A DNA stretch of 64,000 nucleotides from Warburgia ugandensis (taxonomy: Eukaryota > Streptophyta > Magnoliopsida > Canellales > Canellaceae). Below, one piece after another: positions 53,384-64,000 of the stretch. How positions within the stretch are numbered: position 1 is the first letter of the stretch; the number at the start of each line of letters is the position of its first letter. The stretch lies in contig CP141132.1 of assembly GCA_035236585.1 (NCBI GenBank), forward strand, positions 26,681,445 to 26,745,444, written 5' to 3'. The translations under genes were made by a program, and so were the position numbers. The notes under the pieces were generated by a model. That model was not told where the DNA came from. It made no database searches and saw only the letters and a program-made list of their open reading frames with translations.

Positions 53384-53998
53384 AGGATGCCTATTATCGA
53401 TAAGTTGCCTCAATCAACACTGACATGTGTGTGTGGGAGTTTGGTGATGGGCAAGCGGGAGAGAGAGAAGGGACTTTGAAGAGGAGGAAAGAGAGAGCGA
53501 GGTAGCTCTTAACACTGGTTGTGCTCCATTTTCACCGGCAGCAAGCGTGACAGTGCACATGCACCATCCGCCACCACCTATGTTGTCAGCGAGAATTGTG
53601 GGATGGGACATCTTAGTGGGGAAGGAGGAGGACGCGACATGCAGTGATGTGTGGGAGGTTTGTTGCATGGGGCTGCCATTATAAAAAACAAACCCTTCAT
53701 TGTAGGCGCTTTTTTTAATTTTAAAACGTATTAATGAGGTATATTTGTAAAATTATTAAAATACCCATACTATTAAAAATCCTATAACTTTCTCGTATGA
53801 ACTTTGTTTTTAGCGTTCTTAGTATTGTTTGATTCATTTTTCCAAGTACAATTTAATTATTAAGGTTTTAACACTTTATTTGATTTCTATAAAAAGCTCA
53901 TTTCTTGGGATTTTAGAATTGAAAATCCTACTTTCTCGTTTCTTCACAAGAAAATTACACGGAATTAAGCTTTTAGAATTTAAGTTTATTACAGTACT

Positions 53999-54078
53999 AT
54001 AGACTCTTTGAGGTCTGCCCATTTTCCCTCATCTGAAATGAGCTTGGTGCAATGCGCTGGCCTTTTCTTTTCTTTTCT
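53999..54078 (+). mobile_element. Au-type SINE, 3' part
   Basis: ATAGACTCTTTGAGGTCTGC, then CATTTTCCCTCATC, then AGCTTGGTGCAATGCGCTGG and a T-rich end complete the Au SINE begun at 35990. The two parts join across the H target duplication (GCATACT + ATAGACT). ATTAAGCA at 54079-54086 repeats 35982-35989. Confidence 0.88.
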
Positions 54079-54086
54079 ATTAAGCA

Positions 54087-55310
54087 AAACCAAATTTGAA
54101 AATCATCATACTTCCGAAACCGAGTAAACGCACAGACTAGTGAGTAGCAAAGTCTGGCTTTTAAGGACAAAAGATTCTGAAAGAAAAAACCCAGAATGAA
54201 AAAAGGAATATAAAATACAAATATAGATGCTACAGGACTCCTCTTCCTTCCAACCTCCTTGCCAGCGAGTTGATTGCGGCATCTGCATTGCTCCATCATG
54301 AGAAAAGCTACTGAAATCAGAGCACTGAAAATGCGAAGAAGAAAAAACTAAGATGCCTAACCGATTTGGGTCTTTTTTTATTGACTTTGAAATGGCCTTT
54401 TCATATGGCATAGTTATGCTTCTGGATTATGATGGAATGGTATCACGGATTATGAATGACCTGAATGGTGACTTCGATCTCCTAAGCAGTGACTAGTAGT
54501 AAAATCCTCAAAAGAACCATTAAAAAAAATCCTCAAATGACATATATTCATGTACTCTATTTTGATAGAGACAACCCTTGCTTCATTTTAATTTTAATTT
54601 TAATTTTTTTTCTCTTTCAAAGAGCCAATAACATAAAAATCATTAATATAATGGACAGTGGGGCAGCAAAAAGGCTTCCATTAGTAAGATTAGTCCATCG
54701 AGAGGCCACGATCCAAGTTATGGTATGACTATTGACGACTCAGATGTAGGAGCCACTTTGTAAAAAATGGCAGTTTAATAAAGGTCCATATATTTATTTC
54801 AAAATATAAAGACACGGTGAGGACGGTGTAAACATAGTACTTTAATACAAATTATTTTTATTAATGTTTTTATTTCAATTTATTTTTTATCAAAAATAAT
54901 GAAGTTTGATAATGACAAAAAGTTTATTTTCTCGGCACAAAATCTTGGCTCAGCCCCTATATTCATTTGATTGCTTTCACTTTGGATGTGTGATAGATTA
55001 AAATGTCTCCTGAGTCGATGATTCTCTAGCATCATAGGAGTGAGTAGGATCAGGCAGGTTTTTAAATGTTTATTAAGGTACAACCTTTTAAATTATAGAA
55101 CTATCTAATGCTCATGCTACTGGTTTATTAAACGTCCAAGGGAAATCATATGAAAGGCTTTGATCACCCAAAGGTGGGTCCACGAGAAAGTGGATCATCA
55201 AAGCTCTCATTTAGGAGAGATGTACATATCATTTCAACATTTACACGCGCAGACACCATCTAAGGCAAGGATGGTTGGAGAAGGAAGAAGTCGTCCTCCT
55301 TCCTGAGAAG
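54087..55310. other. Upstream intergenic region of the WRKY gene
   Basis: No gene recognised. It holds (TTTTAA)n-like text at 54583-54610. It also holds an imperfect hairpin (GCTTTGATCACC at 55157 against GTGGATCATCAAAGC at 55190). Confidence 0.55.
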
Positions 55311-55321
55311 AGAGAATCTAT

Positions 55322-55731
55322 CACGTGACCTGTCAAGTTGCCAGTAAAGATAGATGCACAAACTGGGACCCACGTACTCCACAAAAATGCTAGAAAAACG
55401 TAAAGAAAGAAAGAAATCCGCGTCTAGTCAACCCTATTAACCGGCATCAACTAGCCTTGCGATATGAACAAGTCTCCTAATCCAACGTTTCTCATCAATA
55501 CCTTTGACCAATACTAATCTCAAAACTTCTCCTGCCAACTGGCTTTCACAAAAATACCACCCCCGGCTGTAAAATAAAGCAAAAGGTCGGTCAACATCCC
55601 GACGTATTCCTTTGATATGGTCCCGAGATAGGCACGTGGCATAATATTAGTGGCCCATGCCTTTGACGGCAGATGGCAGAAGCGACAGGTTAGTCATCCG
55701 ATGCCTTGCAAAACGAGAGAGTGGTTTGACT
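55322..55731 (+). promoter_or_regulatory. WRKY promoter: two G-boxes and four W-boxes
   Basis: G-boxes (CACGTG) lie at 55322-55327 and 55633-55638; the second is CACGTGGC, an ABRE form. W-boxes (TTGACY or complement) lie at 55426-55431 (AGTCAA), 55504-55509 (TTGACC), 55589-55594 (GGTCAA) and 55726-55731 (TTGACT). Known WRKY genes are often auto- or cross-regulated through W-boxes, and G-boxes bind bZIP/bHLH factors. No clear TATA box; TAAAATAAA near 55570 is the only candidate. Confidence 0.6.
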
Positions 55732-55760
55732 CGAATCGCTTTTAGCACCGCTTGTTTGCC

Positions 55761-55827
55761 TTTTCCCTTTTGCTTTTGCTTTTGCTTTCTTTCTTCCTTT
55801 CTCCTCTCTCCTCTCTCTTTCCTTCTT
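55761..55827 (+). promoter_or_regulatory. Pyrimidine-rich 5' leader tract
   Basis: About 65 bases of CT-rich sequence (CTTTTGCTTTTGCTTTC, then CTCCTCTCTC) directly before the start codons; probably 5' UTR, common in plant genes. Confidence 0.6.
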
Positions 55828-55828
55828 G

Positions 55829-55852
55829 ATGATGGCAGAAGAATTCCAGTAA
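55829..55852 (+). promoter_or_regulatory. Upstream ORF (MMAEEFQ), in frame with the WRKY ORF
   Basis: Two adjacent ATGs (55829, 55832) open a seven-codon frame ending TAA at 55850-55852, three bases before the WRKY ATG. It is in the same frame as the main ORF. The first ATG has a poor context (T at -3); the second is better (A at -3, G at +4). The main ATG also has purine at -3 and G at +4. If transcribed, it could tune translation by leaky scanning or reinitiation. Confidence 0.55.
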
Positions 55853-55855
55853 GAG

Positions 55856-57521
55856 ATGGCTGTAAATCTGATGATGAGTTACAGAAATGAAGGATTTGCA
55901 GCAAAACTGGAAGAGAATGCAGTTCAAGAAGCAGCATATGCATGTTTGCAAGGCATGGAAAGGCTGAACAGACTGCTATCGGAACAGCAGAAGCAGTATC
56001 AAACCTCTTCAGATGCAAAAGCAGCTATAGAGATGGAAATTGATGCTGTTAACAAGTTTAAGAAGGTTATTTCTGTTCTGGGTCTAACTAGAACCGGGCA
56101 TGCTAGATTCAGGAGAACTCCTATGCAATCTCCAGAAAAAATCCCTGAAACCAATGAGGGTTCCGTTCATCAGGCCCTTCCAGAGAAGGAGAATCAGAGC
56201 TGTTCATCTTCTTCTAGGGTTTACTGCCCCACACCAATCCAACGGCTGCCTCCTCCCCCTCCTGCTCCCCAGATTCATCCTCACCAGTCATTTTGTTCAC
56301 ATCCCAAAAGTGGTACATCACCTCTTTCTTCGTTGACAGGGGATACTGAAAGGCAGCAGCAATCTTCTTCATCTGCTTTTCAAATTGTAAATCTGTCACA
56401 AGGAAGGCCTCCTTTGTCTTCTTCTTCTTCTTTGAAGAGGAAGTGTGGATCAAAGTCCGAAGATTTGTCTGGTAAATGTGCTGGAAGTTCAGCTAGATGC
56501 CATTGTTCTAAGAGAAGGTGATTGTACCCTTTTGAGTCTTGTTCTTTGTTTGGTTTCTGGTTTTAGTTCTTTCAGGATATGCTGACATCTGCTTTTTGTG
56601 TTGTTAGGAAATCAAGGGTTAAGAGAACAGTCAGAGTTCCAGCGATAAGTTTGAAGATGGCTGATATACCCCCGGATGAGTTTTCATGGAGGAAATATGG
56701 CCAGAAACCGATCAAGGGATCTCCACATCCTAGGTATGTCTCTTTTTGTGGGGTATGATTTTGATATTTCCATCCCTTGTCTGAGATCCTAACTTTTGTA
56801 AATCTGAATGAAAAATCTCCAGAAATTACCCAATATTTAGGTAGCATTACCAGTGGCCTTTTCAGGAAATTAATTACAATTGGTATTGGTTTGCACTGTC
56901 ATGATTCATGACTTGGACTTTGTGATCTGCTCTTTGGTTGTTCTGTGTTTCTCATCCATTGGATACTTCATTCATATCAGATTTCGCACATTGCGAAAGA
57001 TTTTTTAAGTTGGGCCTCCATCTGAACCCCTTCAGAGCTGTTGACATACTTATCTTTTACAGTCTACAAGCCTTGAAATCTTTCGGGGCATCTAGTTTCA
57101 CATCTAGGAACGATTCTCTGGAGTAGGTCTCAGTCTTTCCTCTAGCAATAGAGGGACATGGTGGTTCCACCATTCTTTGTCCATCCCCTTAAATTCTTTA
57201 ATTGGGTTGCAATAAGTTTGACATAAGGTACTAGTGGTTGAATCACAGTGTTGTAATGTGATTCAATAGGAAAAAAAATAAAATGGGATTGGATTTATAT
57301 TTGTGCTCTTACTTGTTATGCGTTTTATTCGACTTTAGTTCTCTGTTTCTTCTTTCAGGGGCTATTACAAGTGCAGCAGTGTTAGAGGTTGTCCAGCTAG
57401 GAAACATGTGGAAAGGGCTCAAGATGATCCCTCAATGCTGATAGTCACTTATGAAGAAGAGCATAGTCACGTCATTTCCATTACAGAGAGTGAAGCTCTA
57501 GCAATAGCTGCCGCTTGTTAA
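55856..57521 (+). CDS. Group IId WRKY transcription factor (WRKY7/11/15/17-like), three exons
   Basis: Exons are 55856-56517, 56608-56733 and 57359-57521; both introns are GT-AG and phase 2. The product is 316 residues, normal for the subgroup. The start MAVNLMM matches the conserved MAV(D/E)LM of relatives, and an in-frame stop lies two codons upstream. Residues 23-40 form the usual N-terminal amphipathic segment ([18 protein letters not shown]). Residues 63-87 carry the calmodulin-binding C motif and HARF box (FKKVISVLG, then RTGHARFRR). Serine- and proline-rich linkers follow, with basic nuclear-localisation clusters KRK (194-196) and SKRRKSRVKR. The plant zinc cluster begins CHCSKRR near 215. 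The WRKY domain has WRKYGQK at 248-254 and a C-X5-C-X23-H-X-H finger (C268, C274, H298, H300). The second intron splits the Arg263 codon, the classic PR intron. It is a nuclear W-box-binding regulator, in relatives linked to defence and stress; its targets here are unknown. The last residues, [11 protein letters not shown], are a short tail. Confidence 0.95.
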
Positions 57522-57914
57522 AATAGGGAAGAAAGTGAGCAAATTAGAAAGAGATCCAGAAGGAAAAGTTAGTCAGCTATGGAGGAGAGAAGCTCAACAG
57601 CCAAGAAGAGAAGACGGTATAAAGGTTCTCAGCCTTGGCGTCAAGGGAGGATTGGAAAAACAAAACAATAGAAAAGGAAGGAGTGGTGGAAAGAAGAATA
57701 TTTGACTGTTGAATTTGTTCGTTTCCTGTACATTACGGGATTCCTTCTCTGAAGAAAAATTATAATATATTGGGATTTGGCGGAAGGTGGGTTGTACCTC
57801 TGTGGCTTTAGTTTTCTAATCTTTACTTTTTTGTTTGTGGCTTCTCTACTTATATTTGGTGGTTTTGTTTTCTCTCTCGTTGGGTGTTGGGTGCGGGGGC
57901 CGGTTGACCATCAT

Positions 57915-58426
57915 AGTCTTAATGTGAAATTGGAAAGCGTGGTAACGTGACTGCAAATTTACTAGACGTGGCGTAGGTTGCTGCGCTTGGAACTTGTCTT
58001 TTCCGAGTGTGGGGAGTCTTTTACTTTATTGATTTCATTTCTTTGGTAGGGTGGAATCGAGTTGCATGTATGTGGTAATACCTACGAAGTCAAAAATGAC
58101 GGGGAGAGAGAGAGAGAGAGAGAGCGCGCATGCCAGAGTAATGGTTTCTTGGCTTTTGTGTGTTTGGGGTTCAGGGCATCAGTCTTAACGTGAAATTGGA
58201 AAGCGTGGTAACGCGACTGCAAATTTACTAGACGTGGCGTAGGTTGCTGTGCTTAGAACTTGTCTTTTCCGAGTGTGGGGAGTCGTGTACTTTATTTATT
58301 TCATTTCTTTGGTAGGGTGGAATCGAGTTGCATGTATGTGGTAATACCTACAAAGTCAAAAATGACGGGGAGAGAGAGAGAGAGAGCACATGCCAGAGTA
58401 ATGGTTTCTTGGCTTTTGTGTGTTTG
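57915..58426. repeat. Tandem duplication, 266-bp period, downstream of WRKY
   Basis: Copy 1 (57915-58166) and copy 2 (58181-58426) share AGTCTTAAYGTGAAATTGGA, CTAGACGTGGCGTAGGTTGC, TTGCATGTATGTGGTAATAC and GGGGAGAGAGAGAG. They differ at few sites apart from GA-run length. Each has an ACGTGGC (ABRE-like) site. No ORF of note. Confidence 0.93.
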
Positions 58427-58429
58427 ACG

Positions 58430-59430
58430 CAGAGATCCAAAGTGATCTTCATCCAGCGGCTTTTGGATGGTCTAAAACGCTATCCCCGGGTGGAACCATG
58501 GCAGCGGTGAAATTCTGCATCGTGTTCTTTTCTTCATAACGGTAACTTGGCAACAAGTATCCAGGAGTCTAAACGGTTCGAATTCGGATTTAATCCATCC
58601 ATGCCAAAGTTAGTCCTTGACCGAAATTTGCTTCTTGGCTTTCATCTTTCATGTTTGAACCTAAGTTCATTTGGATATGGGCTCAGGATCAAACCGTTCA
58701 TAACTCAGATCCATAGCAATAACCATCTGTTACTAGGGCTCGTTAATAATTGGGTAAGCATTCCCCACCTATTTTCTGAGTCATCTATTCCATTCATTAG
58801 ATTCACTCTTCTAAGATGGAAGGGCCCTATAAATCTCATCCAATGGGTAATCCCACGATGGACCTTCACTTTGAATAGTGGATGGTGTTTAGATAAAATA
58901 GAATCTTAGTTGAGTACGTCCACGCTTATGTGGACTGAAGGTGAGCATGTCAAAACATATCATACTCATGATATGTAGGGAATATTATGCACATGCACCA
59001 TATACGTACTATTTTGAATATATCTTTAGGTATATGATGTACCAGTAATTATATGATAATCTTGAGGTTGCGGCGAGACTATAGTACATGTACGAGAAAA
59101 TAGAAGAGGGGTCGTACATTTAGTTATATGACCATTTTGTCATCAAGTTTTTGTTGAAAAAATTTGCTCTATTATGAATTCAATCAAAACTAGCTAAGAA
59201 ATGAGCAACAAATGCTGCTTCTTGAAAATAGTTGCAGTCTTCTAGTGCAAGAGATTAGTGATATCTCTATCTCTAGGATTTTAGCCAAGCCACAGTTAAT
59301 TTTATGCCTAAATCAGTTTGCACTCTTAGTTAGGCAACTAATTTGTCTCCTTTTGATGGGTGTTTTGAGAGATTGCAGAACCAAAATTTTCACAAGAAAA
59401 CATATCATTTTTCTCTGATCTATGAGAATA
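58430..59430. other. Unassigned sequence
   Basis: No domain recognised. A 120-codon open frame at 58547-58909 has no motif, no recognisable splice partners and unremarkable composition; it was not accepted as a gene. Confidence 0.5.
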
Positions 59431-59439
59431 TGAAATTAC

Positions 59440-59965
59440 AAGTTTTGAATATTGAAAACGAGCTTTAGGCTTCAAGAATGTAAGGAACTTGATTATCCAA
59501 TCTAGACTTGAAGATAACATTCAATAATCAATCTAGATTTGAGACCCCATAGTCAACTCATACTAGAAAATAAGAACCTAATAATCAATTTAGATTTTGA
59601 AAACAAGTTTTAGACTTGAAAGCCTAACGAACTCGATAACTAATCTTGACTTAAAAACAAGACCTGATAATCGATCTAGATCTCAAACCTAATTATCAAC
59701 TCAAACTTGAAAATAAGATTATGACAATCAATCAGGACTTCAAGACAAAGTCCGACAATGAATCTAGACCTCCAACCTGATTATCAACCCATATTTCAAT
59801 ACTAAATCTTGATAATCAATCAAAACTTGAAAACAGTCTTTGGACTTGGGAAGTCTATCGAACTTGATAATCAATCTAGACTTGAAGATAAGACTCGATA
59901 ATCAACTTGGATCTTAAACCTAGTGATCAACCCAAACTTGAAAACAAGTTCTTAATATCAATCTA
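59440..59965. repeat. Diverged tandem repeat, unit about 30 bp
   Basis: More than a dozen units of the type GATAATCAATCTAGACTTGA followed by ARAWAAGAYC, with GATCAACCCAAACTTGAAAA variants. It lies left of, and perhaps inside, the copia LTR. Confidence 0.75.
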
Positions 59966-60637
59966 AATATTTTATGTTCTTCATATAATAAAGAAAAAGA
60001 GAAGAAATCTCTAAGAGTCTTGCCTTTAGCAATCTAGAGAGAACAAGCCTTGATCTCTAAAAACTTTAGTAGAGTCCTCGTTCAATATGGAAAGAACATA
60101 GAAAACCTAACAAAGCTCTTTCCTTAGGGAGTACAAATTTTATACAAAGAGTCTATGCCATGAGGGGCAATCTATATGAAAGTCAAGATGAGAAACAACA
60201 CTAGTTTCCTACGAATGTAGGAGTCCTTGTAGGATACCAACGCTAGTTTCACTCCATATAGGAATTTGGGTAGGAAGTTGTTTGGCTCCCTTTAGGCCTA
60301 GAATGGTCCTACTAGAATAATTTAATTAAAAAGAAATTATAAAAATCTCATGCTTGTTGTAAGTTAAAAACAACTTAACATGATTTGGCCACTTTTTTTA
60401 AAATTAAAAATAATAAACAACGATGATATATATAATAATAACTAAGGCATCAACAAGAGTTGTGCTCAAAACAAAGTGAACAAAGTCTCGAACTACTACT
60501 CTTAATGATAAATAAGAATTGTATGAAAAGAATAATGTACTAATGATGTATGCCTCTATGCTTAGCAATGCATCTAAAATCCCATTTGCCCAAGCTCTTT
60601 AGGATAAAACCTGCAATCTTATAAGAGGCATCCAACA
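59966..60637 (-). repeat. Ty1/copia 3' LTR (minus strand), far end not determined
   Basis: On the minus strand it starts TGTTGGATGCC (60637 leftward) right after AAGTGTGGAAG, a polypurine tract. It has a TATAAAA near 60145. The other end could not be placed, and the minisatellite at 59440-59965 may belong to it. Confidence 0.6.
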
Positions 60638-60648
60638 CTTCCACACTT

Positions 60649-61185
60649 AGACTAGGTGAATCACCTACCTACACCATAGTTTGAATACTTATTGATCTAT
60701 TCAGACACAACTATCAACCTCTACAGCATAGTAGGCCATATTACAACACCATAAAATGGGTAAATCAATAATGTAGTATGCTCAAGATTGCCACCTAGCT
60801 TCTTCTTGCCTTTAAACTTAATAAATGACACAAGGTAGGGTTGCACTATTTTAAGTTGGAAATGTTTTATGCTCATTCTCTTTGATGTCACAACAACCAC
60901 TTTTTCTTAGGCATTTGGAGAGAGGATCGGCAAAATTATGCCTCAACTTGATGCATTTGAAAGAAATCATATTGTTTGAGATTAGATATCTCACATTGTC
61001 ATGCTTCAGCCACAGTTATCTACACTTTTGATTATAATGTGTGTTATATGCCTTTATCATGGCTGTATTATCCTCACAATATATGGTTAGTGCTACCAAT
61101 AGCTTCAACCAATTCAATTTGCTTCCTCCGTGGTGGAGGCCAGCGTAATAAATTCTATTTTTAATGTGGAATGTGTGAGGCATGT
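60649..61185 (-). pseudogene. Ty1/copia RNase H C-terminal fragment
   Basis: Minus-strand translation shows EFITLASTTEEA near 61170-61135, CEDNTAMIKAYNTHYNQKCR, HDNVRYLISNNMISFKCIK and NFADPLSKCL. This is the C-terminal part of a copia polyprotein. The element is interrupted at 61186 by another LTR. Broken fossil. Confidence 0.82.
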
Positions 61186-64000
61186 TGTAGCAACCCTATA
61201 TTTTATCATTGTTTAAATTGAAGGTGGACTAAAGAATCAAATTTCGTTGAAATCAAAATCTATAAAAGTAATTTTTTTGAAAACTTCAAATTTTACTTCA
61301 AACCTCAAAAATTAGAATGTACGTGATGAGAGCTTTCTAACGATACTAATTTTGCATGAAATGGAGGTCGGGAACATAAAAACCTAAAAGTTTACTAAAT
61401 AAAAAAGGGGGCCAAATTGATAAGGGCACCTCCTCTCAATAGATGGACCCCATAAGATAGCTAACCACTAGGAGCTCAAAGTGTGGAGCTCTACTCCTGG
61501 CTGTCTGTCATGCAAGGAAGAGGCCAGAGAGCACCACTGCCTCCCTCTCCCCGATTTCTCCTCTCTCCTCTCCCCTCTCCCTTCTCTCCATCTCTCTCCC
61601 TAGTCACATCTTTCTCTCTCTAATGCTGCATTTCTCTCTCTCACTCTCTCTCTGTACATTCCTTTTCCTCTGACAGTCGGCGTTGACATCACCATCAACA
61701 ATTGTCATCCGCATAGGTAGAAAATCCACCAATGCACAGCTTTTTCCTCTCCTTACTCTCTCTTCTCTTTCACTCTATCTGTCTCTTTCTCACCTTCCTC
61801 CCTCCCATAGCCAACAATGATTGAAAAACCAACCAAGGTTTCCTTCAATTTTTCACCTTTTTCCAGCACTAAACAGTGATGGAATCACTCTAGATTTCAT
61901 AGGATTGAAGGTAAAGTCAAGACCTACAAAAACCATGTTTAATTTTGTTAAAAATTTGCATTTTTTTAAAACTATGTAACAGTCACCCGCTGTGGTCATT
62001 TTCTGGTTGTCTTCTCTGGTGACAGTGACTAAATTCCGGCAAGGACAAAAAAATGAAAATTTATATGGTTGGAATCCTTACTGAATGAGTTACACATCTG
62101 TGTCAACAAAAGTTCAATCGGAGATCATCCAATTGTGGTGACAAGTGGTGCTAGGTCTATGAATCTGACCATTGAAAATGCAATCAGGTAGTAGATCTAC
62201 GAATCTAATGATATGAATTGCATTTTAAGGACAATTTAGGTTAAAAATGATAATTGAAAAGCTTGTTAAATGTATAAAGGCTGATCATACTGTTAATTTG
62301 TAGATCTGATCACTCCAGTGCTTAGATCTACGTGATTTAGGCCTAGAAGATCATATCAGACTGATTGATATATGAAATTGACTTCTCCAACACCCAAATG
62401 TATCTGATCTGAGGTTGAACAACAAATCATGGATGATCCAACCATTTAAATAAGGATCTTAGTATACAAATATGTGATCAAGGAGTGATACTTATTTCAT
62501 ATTTCTTAGATTGGGGATTAATTGATAATTAAAGCTCTGATAGGTGATTCCTAATAGTTGATCAAGCTTCAAACTGATTTGCGATTGATCTTGGTAATTC
62601 TAAATTGATACATCGAGGTGGGTAAATTCTAAGATTGCTAAGTTTTCATATTAATTGTACTTATGCATTATTTTGTTAAATACATATAATTATTCTATTT
62701 AAATTGTAGTTGATGACTCAATTTGAGGCTATAAAATATAGCATCCTTATAATTTAAATTATGCGAAGATTCTTATATTAATTGTGAATGAGATTGTTAG
62801 AAGACAGATTGTCTATTTTTATTTAAATATGAAACTATGATTATGAGGTAAATCGTATCACATGCGCTAAATATGCATTGTCCTATATAGTAAAATGCAT
62901 ATCATAAGTTGATTTTCTAATTATGAGCATTATTTACATTTGACATCTCATTCTTAAATGATAAATTAGTACTTTGAACCATGATAAAGACCAAATTATG
63001 TGATGAGTTGGTGTTTAATAGTTTACATAGGGTACATTTGTACCTATAGGAGGGCTATAGGGATAGCCACCAACTTTTGAAAGTTGGTATTTTGACACCA
63101 AACCAAGTATCTAAATTTCGAGTGTGGCATCATGAGAAGGCCACAATGAACTATCTATTTTCGTCCCATGCAAGACGGTGATAAGTCTCACATAGTTGGT
63201 GTCAGCATTAAGCATGCGGTGTCCCACTATTGGACAGTTGTCGCAACATAGTGATCCATGGATTCTTTCTATTACAGTGTTCCACGATTGGGCAGTTGCT
63301 GTAATGTTACAGTGTCCCATTATAGGGCAGTTGCCACATGTTGATTTTTTTGGCACAATGCACATGATGGGGTCATAGATACCCTGACCACTAGGCATGA
63401 CGATGCCTTGGATGATGAGAGTTGATATATTTATATTTTAATATTGAGAACTAATATGTTTGACATAAATTAAAAAGGACTTTCCTATATGTCATTTAAA
63501 TTGAGATTTGAGTGCTTAACTACCTTATCATTGATTTTGTACACATGTTTAACAAGAATTCTTTTGATATTGACATATTATATTATTCTTACACTTATAT
63601 TGTACTCGATTGAACTAAAATCTTTGATGGAATGTTTGAAAAGTATGCAAATGATGCATTATGAATTTATATTGATAAACCTTAGAAACAATACCTAAGG
63701 ATGTTTCACTATGTACATGAGTGCATGGATGCAAATTTATATTGATTTATATTTGTGATCTTAGTTTTACTTACTAAGTATATTCTCTTATATATATTTA
63801 CCCTACCAATTTCACAGATAAATGAGAAGAAGAGAAAGGCAAGAGTGTTGAGATCAACCGCCATGGATAGTCAGAGAGACTAGTAACGATGCATGTATGA
63901 TTTATACATTTTATAAATACTGTGGGACTACTGAGTAGTTATGTAACTATAATAATTGGTTTAGACATGTATAAATATATTTAAAGCATACTGGACAGTG
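61186..64000 (+). mobile_element. Tekay-type LTR, 5' part; continues past the window
   Basis: It starts TGTAGCAACCC, inserted in the copia fragment. It has the conserved block GGGGGCCAAATTGATAAGGG at 61407. A CT-rich leader lies at 61550-61680 and 61740-61800, GATC-rich AT text at 62150-62640, and a short repeated motif at 63218-63345. This is the layout of the 4690-8232 LTR. No end or coding part is seen by 64000, so LTR or full element cannot be told apart. Confidence 0.75.
63218..63345. repeat. Three copies of a GTGTCCCA...GGGCAGTTG motif
   Basis: GTGTCCCACTATTGGACAGTTG near 63220, GTGTTCCACGATTGGGCAGTTG near 63278 and GTGTCCCATTATAGGGCAGTTG near 63312, unevenly spaced. Confidence 0.8.

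Larger units (their letters stand above)
43651..53993 (-). repeat. 5' LTR of element H, interrupted by a solo LTR and a LINE
   Basis: LTR sequence is seen at 43651-44661, 47402-49549 and 53065-53993, starting TGTGATGACCTGGG and ending AAGTTTATTACA. Between 47620 and 49549 it is AT-rich with many GATC/TGATC words and no gene. Confidence 0.87.

Noticed and set aside
54661-54728. MDSGAAKR-like peptide upstream of WRKY
   Set aside because: Short, resembles no domain, and lacks surrounding element parts.
57522-57670. Extension of the WRKY protein past 57521
   Set aside because: TAA at 57519-57521 is followed by further stops; the purine-rich text is taken as 3' UTR.
58547-58909. 120-codon open frame downstream of WRKY
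   Set aside because: No recognised domain and no neighbouring exon structure; chance frame in unassigned DNA.

Overview
This is flowering-plant nuclear DNA, AT-rich and packed with transposable elements. The plant origin is shown by an intact group IId WRKY transcription-factor gene, an Au-type SINE, a plant RTE-type LINE, and Ty3/gypsy elements primed by initiator tRNA-Met. The species cannot be fixed from the sequence. Only one host gene is recognised: the WRKY gene at 55,856-57,521 (+), three exons, 316 residues. No tRNA or rRNA gene was recognised.

Layout. 1-8,232: a decayed Tekay/Del-like chromovirus on the + strand with about 3.5-kb LTRs, the left LTR mostly outside the window. It lies inside an older LTR ('X', minus strand), of which 8,233-8,303 and 11,894-12,856 are visible. 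That LTR was also hit by a solo LTR ('Z', 8,304-11,893, duplication AAAGT). 12,870-14,690: a strongly diverged 34/68-bp tandem repeat, probably the 3' untranslated minisatellite of the X element. 15,114-32,155: two partial copies of one Ogre/Tat/Athila-like family ('Y'), minus then plus, meeting head-to-head near 23.8 kb. The first carries a solo X LTR (17,087-19,859, duplication ATAAG). 32,156-35,930: a SINE candidate, a hAT transposase remnant, and a long-TIR DNA element.

35,990-54,078: an Au SINE split by a 17.9-kb nest. A minus-strand Tekay-like element ('H', 36,097-53,993, duplication ATACT/GTACT) carries one solo LTR in its internal region (40,107-42,746). Its right LTR carries a second solo LTR (44,662-47,401) and a full-length RTE LINE (49,550-53,064, 15-bp duplication).

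54,087-58,430: the WRKY locus, with W-boxes, G-boxes, a short in-frame uORF, and a 266-bp-period tandem duplication downstream. 59,440-61,185: a minisatellite-like tract and a minus-strand Ty1/copia 3' end. 61,186-64,000: the first part of another Tekay-type LTR running out of the window.

Most long open frames here are read-through of LTRs or microsatellites, not genes. No new multi-gene system is visible. The most informative content is the insertion history, which can be ordered from target-site duplications and two in-window empty-site paralogues, and the regulatory surroundings of the WRKY gene.
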